Positions 8,951-15,694 of a stretch of 64,000 nt of DNA are shown here, in pieces (position 1 is the first letter of the stretch; each line of letters begins with the position of its first letter). Made by a program: the position numbers and the translations under genes. The stretch is from Herbaspirillum robiniae. Its GTDB lineage: Bacteria; Pseudomonadota; Gammaproteobacteria; Burkholderiales; Burkholderiaceae_D. The notes beneath the pieces were generated by a model. It did not search any database, was not told where the DNA came from, and saw nothing but the letters and a program-made list of their open reading frames with translations. The stretch lies in contig NZ_NJGU01000007.1 in the NCBI RefSeq assembly GCF_002213415.1, positions 248,001 to 312,000 on the forward strand, read 5' to 3'.

Positions 8951-9006
8951 CATTACGCGATCGTAATAGACGCGTAATGATTTTGTTCGAAATGCCTTCT
9001 TAGAAT
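8951..9006 (+). promoter_or_regulatory. Second metal-type operator/promoter (ATTAC-N6-GTAAT)
   Basis: Perfect repeat ATTACG-CGAT-CGTAAT at 8952-8967, with a third half-site CGCGTAATG at 8971-8979 that also pairs with CATTACGCG at 8951-8959. A -10-like TAGAAT starts at 9001, 34 bases after the core, identical in spacing and hexamer to the site at 28477. It predicts a transcript starting near 9010 that covers the small exported ORF and possibly the flgB-like gene. Confidence 0.72.
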
Positions 9007-9075
9007 GTCTTCTTGTCGGTGTGCCGCATCAATGATTCGGTGGATCTGACCTTAGGTACTCTTCTTGGAGGTCTC

Positions 9076-9255
9076 GTGGACGCATTGCTCGCCCTATTTC
9101 TTGTCTCGTCAGTCTTATGCTCTGCGCCAACCTTGGCGAAGGGCGCACCTCAGCTGGAGAGAAAAAATGCAAGGTCTTGCCAGGATCTGTCTCTCGCCGT
9201 TTCGCCCAGCAATCCTAAGAGTAGCTGTCCAACGTCGCGCCTCTGTAGCCGTTAG
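9076..9255 (+). CDS. Possible small exported protein downstream of the metal-type promoter
   Basis: A 59-residue frame starting with GTG at 9076, 4 bases after a GGAGG (9067-9071). The N-terminus looks like a signal peptide (hydrophobic ALLALFLVSSVLC, then APTLAKGAP), and four cysteines follow in the N-terminal and C-terminal parts. I recognise no family. Support is positional: it is the first translatable frame about 65 bases after the predicted transcription start of the box at 8952. Codon use is not strongly coding-like, so it could be spurious, or the transcript may serve only the flgB-like gene. Confidence 0.35.
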   Translation: MDALLALFLVSSVLCSAPTLAKGAPQLERKNARSCQDLSLAVSPSNPKSSCPTSRLCSR

Positions 9256-9354
9256 CGGGCTTTTGTTGCGGATCAGACTTCAGCGTATTGATTGAGCAGA
9301 AATTCGAAGGTATGTCCGGATTGAATTGGCATTTTCTTCGTTAGGAGGCGGGTG

Positions 9355-9780
9355 ATGAACATCAACGGAATGAATGCGCTGTCGAGTGATGGTGGAGAGA
9401 AGGACGAGAAGTTTTGGAATAACGCGGTTCGTTTAGTGGAGCAAAGGCTTGGGCTGCTTGCATCGAATATCGCCAATGCCGATACACCGAACTACAAAGC
9501 CCGGGACATCGATTTCTCATCGGCTTTGAAACAGGCGATGACGAATTCAAAGTTGCCTGTCCTGTCAAAAGGGTACGCCACGGTCCCCAGAGATCTACCC
9601 GTTGAGGCCTTAGTACTCTACCGTTCTCCGACGCAACCGAGCGCGGATGGTAATACCGTAGATGTCGACCAGGAAAGCGCGGCGTTCTCTCATGAAGCGA
9701 TTCGTTATCAGTTCTTCTTGGACAAGGCAGTAGGTGAGTACAAGGAGATCGGAGATTTGTACAAAAAAATGGTGGGGTAG
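9355..9780 (+). CDS. flgB: Orphan FlgB-like flagellar basal-body rod protein
   Basis: A 141-residue protein with the proximal-rod FlgB pattern: RLGLLASNIANADTPNYKAR near residues 33-52, then FSSALKQAM. The C-terminal part (AFSHEAIRYQFFLDKAVGEY) matches the coiled rod helix. Length fits FlgB (about 130-150). I start at ATG 9355, six bases after AGGAGG (9343-9348); a GTG at 9352 is in frame. No other flagellar gene is nearby, and the neighbours are a metal-type promoter, a mechanosensitive channel and lipid A modification genes. It is therefore either a stray rod paralogue or a repurposed protein. Family call is firm; function here is unknown. Confidence 0.85.
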   Translation: MNINGMNALSSDGGEKDEKFWNNAVRLVEQRLGLLASNIANADTPNYKARDIDFSSALKQAMTNSKLPVLSKGYATVPRDLPVEALVLYRSPTQPSADGNTVDVDQESAAFSHEAIRYQFFLDKAVGEYKEIGDLYKKMVG

Positions 9781-9839
9781 TGCGAACGTCACAATGGTGT
9801 GGCGACTGCTCCCGCCGCTGACGACCGAGTTCTTTTCAG

Positions 9840-10040
9840 ATGACGCAATCCCAACAGACGCACGATGCCATCGTAGGCGTAATGAAGGTCGGCTCGGTGA
9901 TCATGCTGTTGCTTGTGCTGGCGTTTTATCTTTGGCTTAAGTTCAACGATCGTAAATCCACCAAGAAGAATCTGCAGACCAAAATCGCAACATCGAAGGC
10001 CAAGCAAAAGCGTCCACGGTCTCGTCGAACTGGGCGCTGA
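9840..10040 (+). CDS. Small single-pass membrane protein, function unknown
   Basis: A 66-residue frame with one clear transmembrane helix (about 15-32, VGSVIMLLLVLAFYLWLK) and a very basic C-terminal tail (KAKQKRPRSRRTGR), so it should sit N-out/C-in in the inner membrane. It lies 59 bases after the flgB-like gene on the same strand. No strong Shine-Dalgarno is visible. I do not recognise a family; a real gene is plausible because hydrophobic and basic parts are cleanly separated. Confidence 0.5.
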   Translation: MTQSQQTHDAIVGVMKVGSVIMLLLVLAFYLWLKFNDRKSTKKNLQTKIATSKAKQKRPRSRRTGR

Positions 10041-10211
10041 GCTATCAATTCCAGCCATCTCACACAAGACTGCTAACCAGCGGCTAATAGACGCGCGTTC
10101 GAGCCGGTGTGAGATGGCTCATTCAGAGATGCATTCGATTTCCATCGTAAATGGTTTCCCTCGCTGCTAACAGCGTGGCGGACTACTGCGCTTGAGCTTA
10201 AAGGGCCATTT

Positions 10212-11813
10212 GTGCTGACGAAGTTTCGCAAGAAAGGCGCGGTTCAAGAAGCGCCGGCAGAGGCCGGGTTCTGGCAAGTGTCGACGCCAACCTTCATTCT
10301 GCTTGTAGCGCTAGGTAGCGCGGCCCTTTATCACTTCCCCCTCTACAGATTCGCAGTCACTAATCTGGATATGTCTTCCCCAGGGGGGATTTGGACTTTA
10401 CTCACCCTATTCGTACTTGTCTTCTTTACGAACGTGTTGGTCCTGAGTGTTGTGTCCGTTTTTTCTCAGTGGCTACTGAAGTCGGCGGCGATGCTGATGG
10501 CAGCCATTAATGCGATAGCTGTTTATTTCATCGTGGTGTATGGGGTCGTACTGGACAAGACCATGATGGGCAATGTCTTCAATACTGATTTCGCGGAAGC
10601 ATCCGCACTGTTTCATCCAATGCTTCTCGTGTACGTGGCGGCGTTCGGTCTACTGCCGATATGGTTACTTGCGCGGATCTCGGTTCGGCCAGTATCTTTG
10701 ATCAAGCGAATCACCACACCTGCGGTGGCAACGGGATTGACCTTGTGCTGGTTGGTTGGAGCCTCTTGGACCTGGCTTTGGATAGACAAGTATGCCAAGC
10801 AGGTGGGTGCCATGGTGTTGCCTTGGTCTCCTGTCATTAACGGCGCACGGTATCTTTCCTCGAACTTGGCGCCTTCGCCTCGCGCAGTTCTTCCTGCGGG
10901 GACATTCGCCAGCTCGAACAGAAAGGTCGTTGTTCTCATCATTGGCGAGTCCGCACGCGCCCAGAACTTTTTTCTATACGGATACAGGCGGCAAACCAAC
11001 CCCCGCATGTCCCTTGCTGGCGTATCAGTCATCCGAAACGCCAGCTCATGCGCTACCTACACCACCGCTTCCCTGGAGTGTATCTTGAGCCCCACCACCT
11101 CTGGGGACGAGGGGAAATGGGAGGTGCTCACTACTTATCTACAGCGCAGCGGCGTAGAGGTGACTTGGAGAAGCCACAATGCCGGGGAACCCCCAATGAA
11201 GGTCCTTCACTATCAGAAGCTTGAGGATGTTAAGCAGACCTGTGTTGGCGACGAGTGCAATTACGACGGAGGATTACTTTTCGGATTAGAGAGGCACATA
11301 GCGGACTCGAAAGGGCTGCGTACCTTGGTGGTGCTGCATCTTACCGGAAGCCATGGGCCGGCATATAACACTCGATATCCAGCAAGCTTTGAGGAGTACA
11401 AACCGGTTTGCAACTCTGTCCAGCTGCAGCAGTGTAGTCAGGAGGAATTGATCAATGCCTACGATAACAGCATCCGCTACACGGACCACGTAGTTGGGCA
11501 GACGATCGATTTACTGAGGCGGCTAGACATTGACGCGACCCTGTTCTTCATCGCTGATCACGGCGAATCTTTGGGAGAAGGGCGCTTGTACCTACATGGG
11601 ACGCCGTGGCTTGTGGCTCCTGAGGAACAGAAGCGTATTCCATTCATCGTATGGAATTCCCGAGACAACATAAAAGAGAACACCACCACAAAGTTCGTTG
11701 ACGGCGCCTTTACTCAGGCGAGCGTCTTCCACAGTGTGTTGGGTGCATTCGGTATGCGGTCTCCTGTCTACAAGCCAGAGCTGGATGTTCTGCCGAAAGT
11801 GGGGCGTCCGTGA
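10212..11813 (+). CDS. eptA: EptA-type lipid A phosphoethanolamine transferase
   Basis: A 533-residue inner-membrane enzyme that transfers phosphoethanolamine from phosphatidylethanolamine to lipid A on the periplasmic side. It has a variable N-terminus, five TM helices (about 25-45, 60-80, 90-112, 135-155 and 170-190), and a sulfatase-like periplasmic domain. Visible motifs are IIGESARAQNFFLYGY (E246), CATYTTASLEC containing the acceptor threonine (T284/T285), HLTGSHGP, and ADHGESLGE followed by a conserved His in YLHGTP. The start is GTG. The last 4 bases (GTGA) overlap the PAP2 gene, so the two are translationally coupled. This modification usually reduces binding of cationic peptides such as polymyxin and can be metal-induced. 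Confidence 0.92.
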   Translation: MLTKFRKKGAVQEAPAEAGFWQVSTPTFILLVALGSAALYHFPLYRFAVTNLDMSSPGGIWTLLTLFVLVFFTNVLVLSVVSVFSQWLLKSAAMLMAAINAIAVYFIVVYGVVLDKTMMGNVFNTDFAEASALFHPMLLVYVAAFGLLPIWLLARISVRPVSLIKRITTPAVATGLTLCWLVGASWTWLWIDKYAKQVGAMVLPWSPVINGARYLSSNLAPSPRAVLPAGTFASSNRKVVVLIIGESARAQNFFLYGYRRQTNPRMSLAGVSVIRNASSCATYTTASLECILSPTTSGDEGKWEVLTTYLQRSGVEVTWRSHNAGEPPMKVLHYQKLEDVKQTCVGDECNYDGGLLFGLERHIADSKGLRTLVVLHLTGSHGPAYNTRYPASFEEYKPVCNSVQLQQCSQEELINAYDNSIRYTDHVVGQTIDLLRRLDIDATLFFIADHGESLGEGRLYLHGTPWLVAPEEQKRIPFIVWNSRDNIKENTTTKFVDGAFTQASVFHSVLGAFGMRSPVYKPELDVLPKVGRP

Positions 11814-12454
11814 AAAATCAAGTGATGCGCCGTTTGGCATGGAACGCCTTGGTTCACATACGTCGCCCTTGGCGCCTTATCGTAATCTGCCTGCTCGGCA
11901 TTGCAGTAATATCGATTTATCCATCAGATCTGGAGGTTTATCGTGAAACCCCTCCTAGCACGCATCCTATCGTTGTCGGCGTAGAGGACTACGGCCGGTA
12001 TATCAATACGGTCGTTCAGATAGGGCTCCCTTTCGTCATGCGAGATCCGGTCGGTATCTTGCAAAACCTTTATATCGCCGTGGGATCAACAATGTTGACT
12101 CATGGGCTTAAGCGCGCTCTAGATCCCGTGTTGGTAGCGGGAACCCAATTAGGTGAACGTCCCAATGGTGGCCGGCACAACATGCCATCAGGCCATTCTT
12201 CGATGGCCTCGAGCGCGATGTACTTCGTTGGCCGGCGCTACGGTTGGTGGCATCTAATTTATATGCTTCCGATTTTGCTGATGACGATGTTTGCGCGAGT
12301 GGCGTTAGATGCGCACACAATTTCGGCGGTCCTTGCCGGCGCGTTGGCTGGAATAGTAGGCGCGGCGCTATTCACTAGCTCATTTCCTCCACAAGTGAAC
12401 ATCGAGTTCGTGAAGAATGAAATTCTTCGAATAGGGAGGGCGTCATCGCGCTAG
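11810..12454 (+). CDS. PAP2-family membrane phosphatase (possible lipid A or undecaprenyl phosphatase)
   Basis: A 214-residue membrane protein of the PAP2 superfamily. Motif 2 is clear (MPSGHSSM). Motif 3 is partly kept: ARVALDAH supplies the Arg and His, but the Asp expected four residues after the His is Ala (HTISA). Motif 1 is loose (KRALDP with RP further on, ERPNGG). It starts with GTG inside the eptA stop (GTGA overlap), so it acts in the same process. It could remove a lipid A phosphate to make room for phosphoethanolamine, or recycle a lipid by-product such as diacylglycerol precursors. The substrate is not established. Its 3' end overlaps the next, converging gene by 12 bases. Confidence 0.8.
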   Translation: MKNQVMRRLAWNALVHIRRPWRLIVICLLGIAVISIYPSDLEVYRETPPSTHPIVVGVEDYGRYINTVVQIGLPFVMRDPVGILQNLYIAVGSTMLTHGLKRALDPVLVAGTQLGERPNGGRHNMPSGHSSMASSAMYFVGRRYGWWHLIYMLPILLMTMFARVALDAHTISAVLAGALAGIVGAALFTSSFPPQVNIEFVKNEILRIGRASSR

Positions 12455-12698
12455 CTTCGTTGCTTGGTTGGCCATGAGCTCTCGAAGCGTCTTTTGGAAT
12501 TCTTCCACGCGATCCATTGCGACTTGACCATGCCGTTGATCAAGTTGCTCCCAGATTAGCTTTATGTCCGCTGCTAGTCTCGGATCGTTTGATTCCAAAG
12601 CTGTTTCATACGCGACTCGTTTCAAAAGCGTCGTTACAAGCTGGCGACCTTGGTCTGTCCAGCCCACATAAGCGATAAAGCTGAAACTGTTATCAGCG
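12443..12698 (-). pseudogene. Gene fragment of unknown function cut by an IS21-type element
   Basis: The open frame reads from within the IS remnant into about 85 codons of non-IS sequence (from about ADNSFSFIAYVGWTD to the end NQATKLAR), mainly helical and charged. The apparent start codon (12787) lies inside the insertion element, so the original N-terminus seems to be lost. I recognise no family. The 3' end overlaps the PAP2 gene by 12 bases in convergent orientation. Confidence 0.45.
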
Positions 12699-13067
12699 TG
12701 TTGATTTGCTCGCAGAATTGACCCTCTCCATTTGACCCACCTTCCATTGCCTCCCGAAGGCTGCCACGCGGTCATAAGACCCTTCATATCCCAGCTCCCT
12801 TAAGTCCAGGAACATCTGTTTCAGGGTTCGTCTCTGCTTGCGAGATTTAACTGCCTCAGCGCTGAGCCAGGCTGAAAGTCGAGGCGCGAATTCATCTAGG
12901 GCACTGGATGATTGCCTTGAGGGGTAGGAAGGCTCAATCGCTCCAGATCGGATATAGCGACGAACCGTGTTTCGAGAGATGTCCAGCCGGCGGGAGATTT
13001 CCCTGATCGAGATGCGATCGCGGATGTACCAGCGTCGAATAATTCCAAGTAGGGCCACGTCTATCAC
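12693..13067 (-). pseudogene. istA: IS21 transposase IstA, N-terminal fragment
   Basis: A 124-residue frame matching the beginning of IS21-type IstA: MIDVALLGIIRRWYIRDRIS, then the resolvase-like helix-turn-helix ISIREISRRLDISRNTVRRY, and the linker ending GSYDRVAAFGRQWK. The catalytic DDE integrase domain, roughly the remaining 300-400 residues, is missing because the reading frame runs into the opposite IS end. It is therefore a remnant that may still bind IS ends. Confidence 0.8.
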
Positions 13068-13173
13068 TCCGTTCTCCCGCTCGCTGTGATGAGCAGGATT
13101 GTGGTCTAAACATGGGTCAACTTAGGATGCAAATTTCCGGGGAAAGTGGGTCAGTTTTCGATGCAACTCAACA
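12699..13173 (-). mobile_element. Internally deleted IS21-family element (about 475 bp)
   Basis: Both ends look like IS21 termini: the plus strand at 12699 begins TGTTGATTTGC, and the opposite end at 13173, read inward, begins TGTTGAGTTGC. Each end carries subterminal TTGACCC/TGACCCA repeats (for example at 12718, 12733 and around 13105-13155). Between them only the first ~120 codons of istA remain, and istB is absent. No clear target-site duplication was found. It cannot encode transposition itself but might be mobilised by a complete relative. Confidence 0.7.
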
Positions 13174-13181
13174 CTATCTAC

Positions 13182-13535
13182 TCATTTTCTTCCATGAGCA
13201 TCGACGTAGGTCTTTATGATTCTTGCCAGAGTGGTGGCATCCTCATTAGAAAGCCTATCAATTTGATCCAGAAGTAAGGTTCTTTTGGAACGGGGTTCTT
13301 CGTCTTTTGATGCCAATAGAACCCAAGGGGAAATTCCTAGCAAACGCGCGATGTACTCAATCTGTTCGATTGGTGGCGCATAAAGTCCCCGTTCGTAACG
13401 AGACACCGTTTCGACTTCGGTGCCCAGTGCTTGGGCAAGACTTTGCTGGGTCAAGCCTGCGACCAGTCGGTACTTCTTGATATTGGCGCCAATCAAGTGC
13501 ACCAACGTTTCTTTTTCGTTTGAGGATTTTGTCAT
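13182..13535 (-). CDS. XRE-family helix-turn-helix regulator
   Basis: A 117-residue cytoplasmic DNA-binding protein: HTH_3 domain at about residues 12-70 (IKKYRLVAGLTQQSLAQALG and VETVSRYERGLYAPP), then a helical C-terminus that may dimerise. The stop is 9 bases from the IS21-type end at 13173. Upstream lie two exact direct repeats (13590-13627) that are good operator candidates, so it may repress its own promoter and the divergent gene at 13742. It resembles phage or island regulators; the controlled function is unknown. Confidence 0.85.
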   Translation of the reverse strand: MTKSSNEKETLVHLIGANIKKYRLVAGLTQQSLAQALGTEVETVSRYERGLYAPPIEQIEYIARLLGISPWVLLASKDEEPRSKRTLLLDQIDRLSNEDATTLARIIKTYVDAHGRK

Positions 13536-13589
13536 GTACGGGGCCTAGAGCTCGTACATGGTGCTTTTCTATTGCTAAAACGGACAGGG

Positions 13590-13627
13590 CGTAAAATGTC
13601 TAGTTATATTGACGTAAAATGTCTAGT
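13590..13627. promoter_or_regulatory. Direct-repeat operator between divergent genes
   Basis: Two identical 15-base copies of CGTAAAATGTCTAGT at 13590-13604 and 13613-13627, centre-to-centre 23 bases (about two helical turns), in the divergent region between the XRE regulator and the gene at 13742. The repeat includes CTAG and faces the same side of the helix, as expected for a dimeric HTH regulator. Confidence 0.6.
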
Positions 13628-13741
13628 CGCTCTATTATCCCGCCTACCGCGAACGTGATGGATTCCCTATAGGTACGAGAAAATATGGAGGATTCTATCC
13701 GTGTTGAGAAGGCGGATACCTTTCGTCTAGAGGCATGAAAA

Positions 13742-14056
13742 TTGGATAAGTTGAGCTGTCCCCAGTGTGGCCGCGAGTGCGTTCCAAAATTGTGGCATTA
13801 CCAACCTATGCCTGGTGCCTTTCGGTATCTAGCCACACAACACATATGCCCCTTCTGCGCGAGTGTCATGTACGAAACCGGGGGAAGGCTTAATCCGCTA
13901 GGGTGGGTAGTGGCCGCTGCCGTGGCGATTGGTATGACGTTTGGCCTGATCGCCGAACTAGGACGGTCGCAAGACATTGGGCGAATCGCCGGCATTTTCG
14001 CGTCGTTGCTTTTCTGGGGATTTATTACATACAAAATCTTCAGACGTAAGAAGTGA
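13742..14056 (+). CDS. Small zinc-ribbon membrane protein, function unknown
   Basis: A 104-residue protein with two CxxC pairs (CPQCGREC near residue 6 and CPFC near residue 37) forming a probable zinc ribbon. Two TM helices follow (about 53-71 and 80-98), with a basic end (FRRKK). It starts with TTG at 13742 about 10 bases after AGAGG; the ATG at 13735 is followed by an early stop. It is transcribed divergently from the XRE gene and may be controlled by it. No family is recognised. Confidence 0.6.
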   Translation: MDKLSCPQCGRECVPKLWHYQPMPGAFRYLATQHICPFCASVMYETGGRLNPLGWVVAAAVAIGMTFGLIAELGRSQDIGRIAGIFASLLFWGFITYKIFRRKK

Positions 14057-14091
14057 TGGTTATATCTCTTAAAAATTTTCTATAGCCGCAG

Positions 14092-14376
14092 ATGAAAGTA
14101 AGTGAAATTCGCCCATTGTCCACCTACATCGGGATTGGTGGAGTAACAAAGATGGCTAAAAGCATCAAGATGGACGTCGACGGGAGGCTTACGGTTGAAT
14201 GGCGCCGTGTAGCTGGCAATCGTCACAACCGCGATACGCCGCTCAAAGGCTCTGAGCGGATCGAGGATTTTGCATCATGGGCCAAGGTACTGGTGGATAC
14301 CTGGTCTGCGGACTTGGCACATCACTTGGTGGATCCGCATGCTAGTGCTTCGTCTGTTGCACCTCTCACGCAATAA
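14092..14376 (+). CDS. Hypothetical protein
   Basis: A 94-residue soluble protein with no signal or TM segment. The middle (KSIKMDVDGRLTVEWRRVAG) and a charged, Trp-containing stretch (SWAKVLVDTWSADLAHHLVD) look protein-like, but I recognise no family. It lies between a zinc-ribbon protein and a HAD hydrolase, all rightward, and could be part of that small cargo operon. An internal start at about 14152 (MAKSIKMD) is possible. Confidence 0.5.
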   Translation: MKVSEIRPLSTYIGIGGVTKMAKSIKMDVDGRLTVEWRRVAGNRHNRDTPLKGSERIEDFASWAKVLVDTWSADLAHHLVDPHASASSVAPLTQ

Positions 14377-14421
14377 CAGCACCAAAAAATCCGAGCTGTG
14401 CCTATTCTTACCAGGTGAAAA

Positions 14422-15033
14422 ATGCCGCTCATTGCACTTGATGCAGATGGCGTGCTGCTGGACTACCACGCTGCCTATCGTGATGCCTGGTTTCGTGCTT
14501 TTGGCGTAAATCCATCTCTTCGAAATCCACTTGCGTATTGGCCAGTTGATCGTTGGGATGTAGAGATTTTGGCCGGTGCCGACCTTGGCAAATTCCGTGC
14601 ACAGTTCGATGAAAAATTTTGGAGTTCGATTCCCCCATGTGTTGGAGCCGTAGATGCCTGCCTCCAGCTCCGGCGAGCTGGCTTTGATTTGGTCTGTGTG
14701 ACGGCGTTAGAAGAGAGATTTCTTGGCTCCAGAAAAGAAAATCTCCTGCAATGCGGATTCCCGATCGCGGCGGTATATGGCACAGACGGCACCGCCGGCG
14801 ATGTAAGCCCCAAAGCAGCCATCTTGGAGGCGCTGAGGCCAATGGCGTTCGTTGACGATTTCCTGCCGTACTTTCGCGGTGTTCCGACCGGCATACATCG
14901 AGCACTCGTAGTTCGCGAGCCGCACGGAAGTCCAAACGTCGGCCCAGACCTGTCCCTTATCCAATCACAACATCCGGATCTTGCGCATTTTTCGAAATGG
15001 GTCTTGCGCGACGGCTTGGGAGCTGGCGCATGA
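14422..15033 (+). CDS. HAD-superfamily hydrolase
   Basis: A 203-residue cytoplasmic hydrolase with all four HAD motifs: motif I ALDADGVLLDY (nucleophile D7 and acid/base D9), motif II Thr in VCVTALEE, motif III Lys in SPKAAILEAL, and motif IV FVDDFLPYF. A small cap is inserted between motifs I and II. Substrate is not predictable; phosphatases of this layout often act on sugar phosphates or nucleotides. It starts right after the Shine-Dalgarno-like AGGTGAAAA. Confidence 0.8.
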   Translation: MPLIALDADGVLLDYHAAYRDAWFRAFGVNPSLRNPLAYWPVDRWDVEILAGADLGKFRAQFDEKFWSSIPPCVGAVDACLQLRRAGFDLVCVTALEERFLGSRKENLLQCGFPIAAVYGTDGTAGDVSPKAAILEALRPMAFVDDFLPYFRGVPTGIHRALVVREPHGSPNVGPDLSLIQSQHPDLAHFSKWVLRDGLGAGA

Positions 15034-15236
15034 GTCCTCTCTGAATAGAGGGTGAACTGACAATTCTCGTCTCGTCACGCATATTCCGAAGTCTCGTCGA
15101 CATGCAGTTTTGTCTGAGTTGAACAACCGAATTGGAACGACCTAGACAGCGCGGCAGCGAATGTCCCTCAACGGACAAGGCGAGGTCGTGGGCGGGAAAA
15201 ACTCTGGACACGTTCTTATCGAGGAGAGGAGAAATA

Positions 15237-15569
15237 ATGGCCATCGAGACCAAGTCAATGCAAATGACGCCTGCAGACGGGAATGTGTTCTCCGACCTAG
15301 GATTTACGCCAGAAGAGGCGGCTAAACTGAAGGCCGACTCTCAGCGGCTTGTCTCGTTAAAGCGTGCCCTTCAGGATCACCTGGTGACCGAACTGGCGAC
15401 TTGGATCGAAGCCAACGACCTGATGCCGGCTGATACTGCCAAGATCTTGGGCATTACTCGCCAACGTGCTTCGGACATAATCGAAAAAAACGGGATGGAG
15501 TTCTCCATTGACTTGCTAGTGAACATGCTAGCCAGAGCCGGCAAGAGCGTCACTATGCACATTGCATAG
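15237..15569 (+). CDS. HTH_37-type XRE regulator, possible antitoxin
   Basis: A 110-residue DNA-binding protein. I start it at ATG 15237 after a strong GAGGAGAGGAG. It shows the HTH_37 pattern: VFSDLGFTPEEAAKLKADSQ, then ADTAKILGITRQRASDIIEK (recognition helix) and the end MLARAGKSVTMHIA. In other genomes this family usually serves as the HigA-type antitoxin beside a RelE-like toxin. No such toxin gene is visible here; instead a HipA-like kinase follows 125 bases downstream on the same strand. Pairing with HipA is therefore an inference. Confidence 0.75.
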   Translation: MAIETKSMQMTPADGNVFSDLGFTPEEAAKLKADSQRLVSLKRALQDHLVTELATWIEANDLMPADTAKILGITRQRASDIIEKNGMEFSIDLLVNMLARAGKSVTMHIA

Positions 15570-15694
15570 AGCAAAATCTATTTGCAAACACTGCCTGTCG
15601 TTGCATCTAGGATTCCATTGCCCAGATCGATTGAACTACAAGTGCCCACGTCGTCGAACTAGGTGTCCCCCTTCACCGCAATTTGAAAAAGAGT

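Noticed and set aside
12691-13181. Target-site duplication flanking the IS21 remnant
   Set aside because: The bases before 12699 and after 13173 share at most four letters in different register, so no duplication can be claimed.
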